DNA from: Comamonadaceae bacterium
Lineage (GTDB): Bacteria > Pseudomonadota > Gammaproteobacteria > Burkholderiales > Burkholderiaceae_C
Length of the DNA: 58,009 bases
Assembly (NCBI GenBank): GCA_947371915.1
Contig: CANBRM010000007.1
Span: 1 to 58,009 of the forward strand
Reading direction: 5' to 3'
Shown here: in pieces, positions 39,601-43,722 of the stretch
Numbering within the stretch: position 1 is the first letter of the stretch
How the letters are laid out: each line of letters starts with the position of its first letter
Program-made: the position numbers and the translations under genes
The notes under the pieces: model-generated
The model's input: only the letters and a program-made list of their open reading frames with translations
The model's database searches: none
Told to the model about the DNA's origin: nothing

Positions 39601-40035
39601 TTGACCGGCACCAGCCAGAGCTTGATGCGCGTGGATGGCGGTGGTGGCATTGACACCTTCAAGCTCGATGGCGCAGGCCTGATGCTCGACCTGTCCAACA
39701 TCAAGGGCGTGGCGATGCAAAACATGGAGAAGGTTGACTTGACCGGTTCCGGCAACAACACCCTGAAGCTGAACATGCACGATTTGCTGGAGAACTTCAC
39801 CAGCGCCAACGTGTTCAACGCGGGCAACACCACCGGCGGCAACTTAGCCGCCACGGTGTCGCGCAACCAGCTGATGGTGGACGGCGATGCGGGCGACAAG
39901 GTGGTGCTGACCGACTTGGCCAACTGGAGCGGCCCAAGTGCCACGTTCGCCTATAACGGCCACACCTATGTGGGTTACAACTATGGCGCGGCGCAGTTGT
40001 TGATCGATCAAAACGTGGGGGTCTTTGCCGTCTGA
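18694..40035 (+). CDS. giant BapA-like, type I secreted adhesin with Ig-like repeats, FG-GAP propellers and RTX blocks
   Basis: One uninterrupted frame encodes about 7,113 residues, one of the largest bacterial proteins. The ATG at 18694 is preferred; a TTG at 18658 would add 12 residues. No Sec signal is present. Residues 1-~168 resemble the BapA prefix domain (ELLDPKRDRAPEHVRAKR and a hydrophobic WLPHWWAGVAAVGIAAF). About 5,200 residues of Ig-like repeats follow, roughly 100 residues each, marked by SDTGSSNTDNITSDNTPTISG, NGTWSVTP and VTIDTTAPAAP. Two blocks of seven FG-GAP calcium motifs (about 5440-5899 and 6388-6896) are each followed by RTX-like nonapeptides (about 5910 and 6910). The end, IDQNVGVFAV, fits a type I secretion signal. 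I saw only two cysteines. It should mediate surface attachment or biofilm formation. A TPR-GT41 glycosyltransferase gene starts one base after its stop. The export machinery is not in the window. Confidence 0.93.
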   Translation: MTTPSNAPEIKLQLLTKNSKSGKTQKSFDVVPGTGDAGEPLRIKAESATRYELLDPKRDRAPEHVRAKRAGRDLQIFFEGSVEADIIIEQYYDEAIVEFPKDSLTGILPKGDLAIYVIDEGLHPALTTLEGNVTPIILLENVAWLPHWWAGVAAVGIAAFPHGEAAVAPPGVPTADLAATSDTGVSNSDHITGDTTPTITGTGVAGNTIKVTMPGTGEVLTTVVGADGTWSVTPTQALAVGLVGNVSVVALNSAGVASVATVVPLTIVGDLVITGSVAAGPVYAGVSLYAYDENGVLLGEAAIQSDGTYSIATPARGDYRGTVLLKVVDANAASANYLDEVTAASKSLNTELRAMGLAQVGQAQFSVSGQNSHLIINITPLTELAVRQAGVTGNTPASASAAQTANTNVATAFGLSGVDITGDVTPTNSASFDARNGLSNAEKYGIALTKLSGLDSLNAGNMSTSLDLLAANLSGAALSTAGATLVDQGRAQALSNLKTPAAPTFSAGTGDTDSNTLLNRQLLGDIVVTAQELDSTGHLIVSGTALPGVTLTVTMPNGQTQQTVVDATGHFSLTSTTVQPVLDAPVKVVGADALSAPVANAAPNVPVIDTGNGKVITGSADPATVVTVKDAAGHVLGTAVADALGYWSLTPATPLTSVTPLTASAVDPAGNASGPGAGVTDPNAVVIAIPEASDGYVDAAEKASGGGVPIDVSLPANAAVGDVIKSVVTLPNGTTITLTKVLNATDVTAGHISQLMGPAELPVDGLYQVSSTRTNAQGTSAPSLRSFLLDTGVPDAPVIAPSNGQIITGTAEPGTTVTVLDALGNVIGTAGPVGPGGNWTLIPLTPLADNATLTATAADPAGNTSGPAAGVVDTGALLITGAIDNLGPRTGLLSDGAYTNDTTPQLTGSLGTPLAPGQTLAIYREGVFVGNATVNGNTWTFQDGSTAPLADGPYAYEAKIQNGSTVIQSSGVFNLIVDNAPSTPGVMIPDAPNGVSNTESTDGVALRISLPQDAAVGDILTTAITLPDGSTLTRPTVLTQAMLTVGTVVQTVTNAELGGPVAGGYHDGNWTTATTLTDMAGNVSAPQHDGFRLAANAPSLTLDTIAGDNIVNATEKAGDLPITGSTSAEPGQAVKITLVDANNQPIGTYYTTVKADGTFALNIPQADLPADGHYSVLGDVSNSAGTPAVQQTHALLIDTVAPVVTVTSVAGDAVGSAGDGLFDGTERGFDATTYALSNTVTTPPVIQGTTDAEVGQSVTVVLNHVTYTTTVQTGGTWAITLSQADAKTLVHGNTYAIAVSVSDVAGNTATPDTNNALVVNIAPPDVPTIDQQFASSLTPIVTGGAQKLANGSPIALANGDTLSFTLNGVTVTATVDSTQASGTSLPSVSYDPSTKAWSLNTAIAASFGLATAQTYDVQVSVTAAGIPARNDISTGELILNTAAPTITLNPISPDASGHSVISGFEQNQSLTLTGTTNAEAGQTVTLTGLGGQTYTAIVQAGANGGPNTFSIPVTGAVISGLADGSLNPQVSVTNVFGLTGTDSEPLLIDTTAPSAPGVVLPESSSGVNAAEAASAGGTPLNITLPVDAAAGDTVTTVVTKADGNTLVLRHVLTAADITAGNISQVIATADLNVDGNWTTSTVITDPVGNSSPAQAGAFVLDTQAPSAPGVTLPEASYGVNAAEAASVGGTPLDISLPGDAAVGDVVTSTITLPDGTHLTLTSVLSAADLAAGTITQVIPTTALTVDGTWTTSTTLTDLAGNTGPARAGSFVLDTTAPAAAAADVAAASDTGVSNTDNVTADNTPTLNGTGIAGDTITVTMPGTGEVLTAVVAANGTWSVTPTQALADGTYTVLVTATDPAGNASLASQVPLTIDTTAPVAPTIDLVASSDTGASNTDNITADNTPTLSGNGVPGDTIQVYNAQGQVVATAVVDGNGNWTATPASALPDGVNNLMAKATDAAGNQGPGAPLAITVDTSAPAAPVADVAASSDSGVSNTDNLTNDTTPTISGTGTAGDTITVTFPGGEVKTAVVASNGTWSVTPVNPLADGLQNVSVTATDPAGNTSPAAIVPVTIDTTAPAAPVADVAAASDTGSSNTDNITSDNTPTISGTGTAGDTITVTMPGTNEVLTVVVASNGTWSVTPLQALADGTANVSVTATDPAGNVSPASWVPVTIDTTAPAAPTVNPLITNDSTPVLTGTATLGVGESLQLTVNGATYNVTVGVGGSWTLNTGTATPASGTLGSFVSGTRYPVTATTTDAAGNATIDASTNELLFDNTAPSTPTVDALVTNDSTPLITGTANLLAGETLAVTVNGATYAVTVASNGTWSLDTGTATPASGTLGAFVNGTRYPVTATITDQANNASSDTTTNELLFDTTGPSAPAGDVAAASDTGSSNTDNLTSDTTPTIVGTGTPGDTIKLYAPNGTTLLGTAVVDAAGNWAITPTSALPEGANALQVTATDPAGNTSAPGTVPVTIDITAPAAPTAVLNPASDSGVQGDSITSDNTPTISGTGVAGDTITLKDANGNVIATAVVAQDGTWQATPANALPNGLNNLSVTATDPAGNTSAPAALPITIDTTAPVAPVAALAAASDSGIAGDSITNDNTPTITGTGTAGDTIKLYAPDGTTLLGTAVVASNGSWSITPTAAQPDGLNNFKVSATDAAGNVSPWATVPVTIDTAAPAAPAADVAALSDTGSSNTDNITADNTPTISGGSATPGDTITVTMPGTGEVLTAVVAANGSWSVTPTQAVADGTANVSVTATDPQGNISAATLVPVTIDTTAPAAPVARLDNASNSGLTTDNITNDSTPLLSGTGVAGDTITIKDNQGQTLGTAVVASNGTWSFQTTVALPNGLVNFQFTATDAAGNVSAPATLPVVIDTVVAAPAMDPTNGKGNIAGTGEPGATVTVVDASNTVIGTTVVAADGTWCITPSAIVPNGTTLSASQTDVAGNNSTPGTVLVDNNVPSVNPSNGTVITGTGKPGDQIALTLPDGTPIRDASGAPLVVTVAPNGTWSGTPGTPLADGTLVKATDTTNHLSDTGVVDAVAPTTPLGDVAAASDSGVSNTDNITSDTTPTIVGTGTAGDTIKLYAPDGTTLLGTAVVAADGTWAITPTNALPQGLNNLKVTATDAVGNTSAPGTVPVTIDSTAPAAPVADVAAASDTGSSNTDNITSDNTPTISGTGTAGDTITVTMPGTNEVLTAVVASNGTWSVTPLQTLADGTANVSVTATDPAGNVSAASLVSVTIDTTAPAAPAADVAAASDTGSSNTDNLTSDNTPTISGAGATPGDTITVTMPGTNEVLTAVVASDGTWSVTPTQALADGTANVRVTATDPAGNTSAATLVPVTIDTTAPAAPAADVAAASDTGSSNTDNITSDNTPTISGAGATPGDTITVTMPGTNEVLTAVVASNGTWSVTPLQTLADGTANVSVTATDPAGNTSAATLVPVTIDTTAPAAPAADVAAASDTGSSNTDNITSDNTPTISGTGTAGDTITVTMPGTNEVLTAVVASDGTWSVTPLQALADGTANVSVTATDPAGNVSPASLVPVIIDTAAPAAPVATPVTTADLTPTLTGTATLAAGETLQVTVNGATYAVTVASNGTWALDTGTATPTSGTLGSFVNGTSYNVVATAIDASGNRTSDVSTAELTIDTTLPASPVGDVAAASDTGSSNTDNLTSDNTPTISGTGAAGDTIKLYAPDGTTLLGSGVVASDGTWTITPTSTLPDGLNNLVITATDAQNRVSAPAVVPVTIDTTPPAAPAADVAAASDTGSSNTDNITRDNTPTISGTGTAGDTITVTMPGTNEVLTAVVASDGTWSVTPTQTLADGTANVSVTATDPAGNISSVTLVPVTIDTTAPAAPVADVAAASDTGSSNTDNITRDNTPTISGTGTAGDTITVTMPGTGEVLSAVVASNGTWSVTPLQALADGTANVSVTATDPAGNVSPASTVPVTIDTAAPATPVVTPVSTNSTTPTLSGTATLAAGESLTVTVNGATYNVTVANDGTWSLNTATATPASGTLGAFVAGQSYSVLATVTDTAGNATTDTSSSELTITQPAPATPAAPDMTAATDSGSSSTDNITNDTTPDFAVTAPPAGGSVVLLVDGVEVPAVYNSSTGTLTPVSPLADGPHAITYTVVSAAGIASAASPSLPIAIDNTAPGVPTVAIAEAAGGVSAAEAANGVQMAITVPSNAKVGDVLTTVVAAPDGTTSTLSYTLLAADLPAAQGGTNTGAGPYTVAQTVPLSTLQPGGGAYLDGAWTTSSTLTDAAGNISPAAADAFTLAGNMPSVSIATVAGDNTINAAEKAGAVAVSGSTTFVEPGQTVTVKMMSGSGVLHTYTAAVQAGGSYTLNIPSADLPADGSYTLTADVTSALGVAAAQASQALILDATAPTISVTSVAGDAVTGAQNGTFDAVERGALNSVTVTTKPVISGTTTAEAGQTVTFTLNGETYTTTVQAGGTWSKTLTDAQAIALKHGSTYAITAMVSDVAGNSGSDTDNSLVANIAPPDTPTVVEKFTGSLTPTLTGSAKKDAGGGSFIDLAAGDTLAVTVNNVTYSLTVGSTSSPAGLTYAAGTWSLAIPAGNITTTGNYEVAVSATSGGVTKTDITGTELHITATAPTITLNTVSTDGKLNLAESAQALPITGTTDAPVGATVTVTVNGVNYTALVQTGGTFMVSVPGTAVAAIANGSQTISASVTNQFGLSGSGTTGLTVDKTAPAAPVGDVAAASDSGSSNTDNVTNVVRPVIVGTAEATSTVKLYAADGVTLLGTTTADGSGNWSITPSANLNEGLNNLTVTATDAAGNTSAPATVPVTLDTTLPAAPVVDALTTGNTHPTITGTAVLAAGETLQVTVNGATYNVTVGSNGTWSLNTATATPASGTLGTFSNGSYAVTAITTDAAGNTRSDGTTNELTINTSLPVLTGGLAAASDSGLVGDNITNNTTPTFSGLGTPGSTIKLYAANGTTVLGSTVVLSDGTWAVKPSAALAAGVQNLSITSTNPAGTVMGPMAVPVTIDTAATITIVSVAGDAVTTTAAPTAPLNGTFSIGERGFDSTTYTLNNTVVTRPVISGTTDAESGSTVTLTLNGKTYTTTVQAGGTWSYTLSDTDAKLLNHGNTYAITASVTDITANTGTDNNNGVVVNIAPPDVPTVVSQQNITTMIPTITGVANKIDNLSNTIHLQTGDALTVVLKNATGTALATYTLTVGAGNVTTGTGGTGLSVNTELSYDKTTGIWTLGGGDGIPAGVFTRAGVYNVDVTSTIANGGGTLSRSDVSSSEISILPTPPTINATVWATTGVGNSSSLTGVQEALYDRNSTTFSATAGTVDNRLYYSEASSPSNATGTVVRVQLPNGTGSVPVGAGDVMTLSWDGVTTSTVTLSATDVTNKYVDVTVPYSLISAQSFGDLTVSAKLTVANTSLSANSATLTSTYFFDLPLANTGGVPGDNFGWQINGRPSDRLGYKSNGWAPGMVMVGDVNGDGYDDMAFAANSVRGNPNAAGFIVFGSSAPQNVDLSAIAAGGSTQGFMIAGLTSTYEGSVIDHGDFNGDGLDDVSFAGDGYNIIVYGKTNTNTVQVSSLGTTATSNGLKVTAGAGLNNLGDLNGDGILDWGSSVATLVTWRSFYAKYGVADATSLTVNSASPDFTLTSGDYLYNDFAQGADINGDGYSDLVLRATSSQTAGAPTRAEIYFGSASGLNLTQGYWITGLGGFQGYLIGTGDINGDGKADMVMATGGPNVYVNYGKSATGNYSVTELTVGTSSNGFMIQGVTAGSTPDVFGQAKVVGDFNGDGLDDIVIGQPAMTLNGAVSGGGYLIYGKTSSSTVYLTDLKVSEGFRIDGVLGGDQALTAISGGGDINGDGFADLVVSSPIAISTSAGGAGQSQAGNTATAGTAGGVSYIIYGGPSILNPMVFQGSRGDLIGTSAAETLTGTSGSNQIVAGQGNDTLVGAGGADVLYGGQGNDVFLLNTDNVRSLAIRVGNDTQKIAHIDGGNGIDTIQFSESMVMSLQSARTLVESVERFNIAGTGGTLQIESGLDVNLLTDFNQCSTANGWTLSGTVTGFDGSVNYHQVVVDGTSSDKLRLGADFVKETGTVTYAGSATSAGVYDVYTSATTRSQVLVKQGVQLLPTLLMAPAVTLPEADLVSSFGFLSLTEAQDAGSLNNTTSVAGTPVLVSLANTGANLGDTVRVNWQDQSAVLYTITAADVTNGYARVSVPTSVLVATTAVGTKGTVGLTAQVFDGTGVAISAVGVTSAVVDFSVTPTTPPLNAPIIAALGSATTSAMTGLSEVVNTNVIYRSAALDGVQLNVVLKTAAAAGDWIKITWGDQEYTYKFTAAVAINTPTTITVPYSVVNAQGVGTFNVSVQQFKADGVSGTSIGAASTVTGVKYAFDMLPNEANNGFVLQGEANYNYAGYAVSNAGDVNGDGYDDLIVGAPGGASYAGRSYVVFGASKMASPIALSALTVVGNTLGFVITGTAVNEYSGFTVTGGGDVNGDGLADLVVANAANYAVGAGWYPQELSSGGTTSATYVVFGKTSTTAVNLTALTAATNLTNTASALGFKINTTGTTSAGWSVSNAGDVNGDGLDDIVVANPTYNARDGRAYVIYGKASGAAVEVSSLPAIGANNSNGFMITADTNIGTSATPGLSTVSSGDINGDGYSDLVLGAWYTGTTAAGADSGSVFVLYGQPTNNSIDISALTAAANGRGFRIIGEGYAGMDVAGVMDVNGDGLADVLLQANQGLVGTSTNKGAAWVVFGKTNNDPVNVSSVEAGVGGFAINLGLDTTNNGAFAVSSAGDFNGDGLGDIIVTHPNASYVNNGVTAASAGAAYIVFGKTGTGTVQVSSLDGSEGFRIVNPYANEFMGNAVSGGGDINGDGFDDVIIGDYKGDTTLTDNGKTYVIYGGVSNTQSTVFQVSNGDAIGTTGNDTLTGTTGANQLVGGLGNDTLIGGGGADVLYGGAGNDTIVANADNLAQLALTGTSQSLMRVDGGGGIDTFKLDGAGLMLDLSNIKGVAMQNMEKVDLTGSGNNTLKLNMHDLLENFTSANVFNAGNTTGGNLAATVSRNQLMVDGDAGDKVVLTDLANWSGPSATFAYNGHTYVGYNYGAAQLLIDQNVGVFAV
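28141..29355 (+). repeat. near-identical tandem 300-bp coding repeats inside the adhesin
   Basis: Four consecutive Ig-like units of 303-306 bp begin near 28141, 28444, 28750 and 29053. They differ from each other at only scattered positions, and similar units recur at 24925, 29965 and 30268. Elsewhere in the protein the repeats are far more diverged. The near identity points to recent unequal recombination or conversion, and the region is likely to vary in copy number between strains and to be hard to assemble from short reads. Confidence 0.85.
35098..36600 (+). repeat. first FG-GAP beta-propeller plus RTX block in the adhesin
   Basis: Seven calcium-binding motifs of the form GDxNGDGxxD occur in order: DVNGDGYDD, DFNGDGLDD, DLNGDGILD, DINGDGYSD, DINGDGKAD, DFNGDGLDD and DINGDGFAD. 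Seven such motifs are what an integrin-like seven-bladed propeller needs. They are followed by RTX-type repeats (GQGNDTLVGAGGADVLYGG) at about 36495-36560. Confidence 0.85.
37936..39590 (+). repeat. second FG-GAP beta-propeller plus RTX block in the adhesin
   Basis: A second set of exactly seven motifs appears: DVNGDGYDD, DVNGDGLAD, DVNGDGLDD, DINGDGYSD, DVNGDGLAD, DFNGDGLGD and DINGDGFDD. A second RTX-type block (GLGNDTLIGGGGADVLYGG) follows at about 39490-39555. The order Ig-like, propeller, RTX and tail is the same as in the first block, so the whole C-terminal module looks duplicated. Confidence 0.85.
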
Positions 40036-40036
40036 T

Positions 40037-42265
40037 ATGGGGGATGAACATCGCAGCTTACTGAATGCAGGGAAGGAAGCGCTGCAAGCCGGAGACCTGG
40101 CTGCGGCGGAAACAGCTTTGGGCCAAGCGGTGGTGCAAGCCCCCGACTTGGCCGAGGCCCGGTTGTTGTGGGCGAATTGCGCTGCGCGGCAAGGGGATGT
40201 GCGCCAGGCGCGTGAGCGTTTTGCGGTTTTGCTGCGGCAACACCCTGGCTACTTCAGGGGTTGGCTGGAGGCCGGGCATTTGTCACGCCAGTTGGGGCGA
40301 CAAACAGAGCTGATGCATTTTTATCGCACGGCCACGCAGGTGGCACCGCTGCATTGGGAGGGGTGGTTTTCATTGGCCTGTGCGCTGGAGGCGCAAGGCC
40401 AGTGGGACGAGGCAGCAGGGTGCTACCACCGCGCTTTGCCGCTGGCCACGCGCGCGCCTGAAGGTGAAGCGGTGGCGGTCAGCCATGTGCACCGCCAGAT
40501 GGCCAAAGACCGTTTGGAGCGCGGCGATGCAGCGCGTGCGCTGGAGTCCATTCGCCAAGCCTTGGGCCTGATGCGGGTGGAGCAACCCGCGCCCGATGTG
40601 AATGTGGTCGCTGCGCTGCAAATTGATTTAGGCGATGTGCTGATGCGTTTGGGTTTGACCGATGCCGCACACCGCGCCTTTGAACAGGCGTCAGCGGCTA
40701 CCCGTGAAGAGGTACTCACTCGCTTGGCCATGCAGTCGTTTCACCACAACCTGTGGCAAGAAGCGCAAGATGTGCTCAAGCGCAATGTGGCGCTGCACCC
40801 GGACAGCGCGTTGGCGCGGTGGAATTTAGCGCATTCGTATGTGGAAAGCTGGCAGATGGACGAGGCCTTGCAGACCTTGGCGCAAGCCGAGGCCATGGCA
40901 CCTCAGCCGGGCGCCAAGTCAATGCGCGCCTCGATTGCTGGACGTTTGGGCGATGCCGATACGGCCATGGCCTTGTACCGCGAGCTGGCACAAGAGGAGG
41001 GCCCCGAGTCGGCCATGGGCTCGAGTGCGGCGATGAGCTCGCTTTACAGCGACAGCCTGACCGCCGAGCAGGTGGCCGAGTTGCACCGGAGCTTGTTTGC
41101 CGCACTGGGGCAGGGCGCACGGCCTCCACATGAGTTTGTCAATGCCCGTGAGCCGAGCAAGCGCATCAAGCTGGGTTTGCTGAGCGCAGATTTTCACCAC
41201 CAACACCCTGTCAACATCTTCATGCAGCCGGTGCTGGCGCGGCTAGACAAGTCGCAGTTTGAGGTGACGATTTACAACGTGGGCGTGGCCCATGACGACC
41301 AGACGCAATTGGCCCGCAGCCGGGTAGACCATTGGGTGCAGGCCACCAGCTGGACGCAGGCGCAGCTGGCGCGGCGCATGCGTGACGACGGCATCGATGT
41401 GTTGGTGGACTTGGCGGGGCACACCTCGCACAACCGGCTGGTGATGCTGTCGCAACGCGTGGCCCCAGTGCAGGTGTCGTTTTTGGGCTATCCAGGGTCG
41501 ACCGGTGTGCCTAACATTGACTGGTTGTTGGCCGACTCCGTGGTAGTGCCGCCTGAGCACGATCACCTGTGCACCGAGCGTGTGTACCGCTTGCCCCACA
41601 CTGTGTTTTGCTACGCCCCCGAGGCCGAGTACCCCTACCCCGTGTACGACGCGGCCAAGGCCGAGCGCACACTGACGTTTGGGTCCTTCAACAACGTGCC
41701 CAAGCTGACGCCGCACACAATGGCGCTGTGGGCCAAGGTGCTGGCGCGGGTGCCGGGCTCGCGTTTGTTGCTCAAAGCGCCGAGTTTTAGGGATGAGTCT
41801 GCCATTCGGATTTTCAGAGAACGCTTTGAAAAACTGGGTGTGGACGCCAGCCACATCGAGTTTCGCGGGCCGGTGGGTTTGGCCGACATGATGACCGAGT
41901 ACGCCGATGTGGACATTGCCTTAGACCCCGTGCCTTACAACGGCGGCACCACCACGCTACAAGCGATGTGGATGGGCGTGCCGGTGGTGGTCAAACAAGG
42001 AAACAACTTTGTTTCGCGCATGGGGGCGAGCTTCATGCGCGCCGCTGGGCTGCCCGAGTGGGTGGCCGACAGCGACGAGGCCTATGTGGACATTGCCGCG
42101 CGCATGGCGGCTGACCGACAAGCTTTGCTCACGCTCAAGGCGGGTTTGCGTGCACGCTTACAAGCAGCACCTGCTTGGCAGATCGACGCCTACGCGCAAG
42201 ACATGGGGCAAGCTTTGCGCGCCATGTGGGCGGATTTTTGCCAAAAATCCGCTGCTGCCAGTTAG
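40037..42265 (+). CDS. TPR-containing glycosyltransferase, GT41 (OGT/SPINDLY-like), coupled to the adhesin
   Basis: This 742-residue protein has TPR repeats over residues 1-~365 and a GT41 catalytic domain from ~375 to the end. OGT landmarks are visible: LLSADFHHQHPVNIF (His387, His388, His390), DVLVDLAGHTSHNR, VQVSFLGYPGSTG, the nucleotide-sugar site FGSFNNVPKLTP and DPVPYNGGTTTLQAMWMGVPVV. Known relatives transfer GlcNAc or other sugars to Ser/Thr, or to Asn in the HMW1C branch, in the cytosol. The ATG at 40037 follows the adhesin stop after a single base, so translational coupling is expected; a TTG at 40025 would overlap. The obvious substrate is the Thr/Ser/Asn-rich adhesin, but this is inferred from position. 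Donor sugar and residue specificity are unknown. Confidence 0.9.
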   Translation: MGDEHRSLLNAGKEALQAGDLAAAETALGQAVVQAPDLAEARLLWANCAARQGDVRQARERFAVLLRQHPGYFRGWLEAGHLSRQLGRQTELMHFYRTATQVAPLHWEGWFSLACALEAQGQWDEAAGCYHRALPLATRAPEGEAVAVSHVHRQMAKDRLERGDAARALESIRQALGLMRVEQPAPDVNVVAALQIDLGDVLMRLGLTDAAHRAFEQASAATREEVLTRLAMQSFHHNLWQEAQDVLKRNVALHPDSALARWNLAHSYVESWQMDEALQTLAQAEAMAPQPGAKSMRASIAGRLGDADTAMALYRELAQEEGPESAMGSSAAMSSLYSDSLTAEQVAELHRSLFAALGQGARPPHEFVNAREPSKRIKLGLLSADFHHQHPVNIFMQPVLARLDKSQFEVTIYNVGVAHDDQTQLARSRVDHWVQATSWTQAQLARRMRDDGIDVLVDLAGHTSHNRLVMLSQRVAPVQVSFLGYPGSTGVPNIDWLLADSVVVPPEHDHLCTERVYRLPHTVFCYAPEAEYPYPVYDAAKAERTLTFGSFNNVPKLTPHTMALWAKVLARVPGSRLLLKAPSFRDESAIRIFRERFEKLGVDASHIEFRGPVGLADMMTEYADVDIALDPVPYNGGTTTLQAMWMGVPVVVKQGNNFVSRMGASFMRAAGLPEWVADSDEAYVDIAARMAADRQALLTLKAGLRARLQAAPAWQIDAYAQDMGQALRAMWADFCQKSAAAS

Positions 42266-42277
42266 GTTTGAAAAAGC

Positions 42278-43186
42278 TTATTTGTCCAGCTTCACCATCT
42301 GCATGGCCGAGGCAATCAGTCCAGACACCTCAGTCATATTGCTGGGCACGATGAGCGTGGTCTTGGCGTCAGAGGCTACCTTGCCGTAAGCCTGCACCGC
42401 TTGCTCGGCAACTTTGAGTTGTACGGCTTGCTCGCCGCCGGGTTGGCGAATGGCTGCGGCAATGCGCTCAATCGCTTGGGCTGTGGCGTCGGCCACCGCG
42501 GTGATGGACGCGGCTTCGCCTTGGGCTTTGTTGATGGCGGCTTGTTTCTCGCCTTCTGATCGGGCAATGAAGGCCTCGCGCTCGCCGGTGGCAATGTTGA
42601 TTTGCTCTTGGCGACGACCTTCAGAGGCGGCGATCAAGGCGCGCTTTTCACGCTCTGCCGTGATTTGCGATTGCATGGCGTGCAAGATTTCTTTGGGTGG
42701 CGTGAGGTCTTTGATCTCGTAGCGCAGCACTTTCACGCCCCAGTTCAGCGCGGCTTCGTCAATGGCAGCCACCACTTGCGCGTTGATGATGTCGCGTTCT
42801 TCAAAGGTCTTGTCGAGTTCGAGTTTGCCAATGACGCTGCGCAAACTGGTTTGTGCCAACTGTGTGACCGCCATGATGTAGTTGGACGAGCCGTAGCTGG
42901 CCAAACGCGGGTCGGTCACTTGGAAATACAAAATGCCGTCGACTTGCAGCTGCGTGTTGTCGCGCGTGATGCAAATCTGGCTGGGCACGTCGAGCGGAAT
43001 TTCTTTGAGGCTGTGCTTTTGAATCACGTTGTCGATGAAGGGCACCACAAAGTTGAGGCCCGGGGTGAGGCTGGCGTGGTACTTGCCCAGCCGCTCGACC
43101 ACCCAAGCGTTTTGTTGGGGGACGACTTTCACCGTTTTGACGATGAACAAAACAGCGATGGCTAAAAAGAGAATGGCGATTTCCAT
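42278..43186 (-). CDS. qmcA: SPFH/stomatin-family membrane protein QmcA
   Basis: This 302-residue protein has one N-terminal membrane helix (MEIAILFLAIAVLFIVKTVKVV), an SPFH (band 7) domain beginning VPQQNAWVVERLGKYH, and a long Ala/Glu-rich coiled coil (MQSQITAEREKRALIAASEGRRQEQINIATGEREAFIARSEGEKQAAINKAQGEA). This is the bacterial QmcA/paraslipin type, which forms large cage-like oligomers in the membrane and can modulate FtsH protease. The start at 43186 gives the membrane helix; the longer frame to 43312 overlaps the preceding gene. It follows the NfeD-like gene by 20 bases, the common NfeD-SPFH pairing. It converges with the glycosyltransferase gene, with 12 bases between the stops. Confidence 0.93.
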   Translation of the reverse strand: MEIAILFLAIAVLFIVKTVKVVPQQNAWVVERLGKYHASLTPGLNFVVPFIDNVIQKHSLKEIPLDVPSQICITRDNTQLQVDGILYFQVTDPRLASYGSSNYIMAVTQLAQTSLRSVIGKLELDKTFEERDIINAQVVAAIDEAALNWGVKVLRYEIKDLTPPKEILHAMQSQITAEREKRALIAASEGRRQEQINIATGEREAFIARSEGEKQAAINKAQGEAASITAVADATAQAIERIAAAIRQPGGEQAVQLKVAEQAVQAYGKVASDAKTTLIVPSNMTEVSGLIASAMQMVKLDK

Positions 43187-43206
43187 GTGCGGACCTTTGT
43201 GAGACG

Positions 43207-43638
43207 TTAAATTTTTTCGAGCACCAAGCGGCTGCCTTCGATGGCCACGATTTTGTGCAGCCCTGATTCGAGGGGATGGGCAAGGGCGTGGGTTTGACAG
43301 CTGGCCGCCCACACGGCACCGCGGTGCTTGATGTGGCTGAGGCCTTGTTCATCCCAAGCGTCCACGTGGACGGTGGCACCTATGTCGAGGTGAATGTGGG
43401 TGTCGGTTGCATCGGCGCCTGCGGGACGGTGTTTGCTTTTGAGGTTCCATAGCACCACGGCTGCGCCACCTACCAGCGCTGCCGTGATGACTTGCGTGGT
43501 CATGTCAAGCTCTGCATGCGCCGCCAAGGCCGCTGCAGCGGCCCCTAAAGAGAGCATCAGCAAATAAAAGGTGCCGCTGAGCAACTCGGCGATCACCAAG
43601 GCCCCAGTGGCCATCCACCAAAAGGTTGACGCATTCAT
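43207..43638 (-). CDS. NfeD-like membrane protein
   Basis: This 143-residue protein has three or so N-terminal hydrophobic helices (ATGALVIAELLSGTFYLLMLSLGAAAAALAAH and ITAALVGGAAVVLW) and a C-terminal OB-fold-like domain (DIGATVHVDAWDEQGLSHIKHRGAVWAASC). That is the short NfeD1b architecture, without the protease domain. NfeD proteins work with SPFH proteins such as the QmcA encoded 20 bases downstream. It is the first gene of the pair and is divergent from dusA. Confidence 0.85.
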   Translation of the reverse strand: MNASTFWWMATGALVIAELLSGTFYLLMLSLGAAAAALAAHAELDMTTQVITAALVGGAAVVLWNLKSKHRPAGADATDTHIHLDIGATVHVDAWDEQGLSHIKHRGAVWAASCQTHALAHPLESGLHKIVAIEGSRLVLEKI

Positions 43639-43722
43639 TGTTCAATCCCGGAAATGAGTTGTTTTGAATTCACGTGTCATTGTGCCCAAGTTCGGCCAAG
43701 GCGAGGGCGGGATAATCGCCGC

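Noticed and set aside
40025-40036. TTG start of the glycosyltransferase overlapping the adhesin stop
   Set aside because: The ATG at 40037 is a better start codon and lies one base after the adhesin stop; the TTG adds only four residues.
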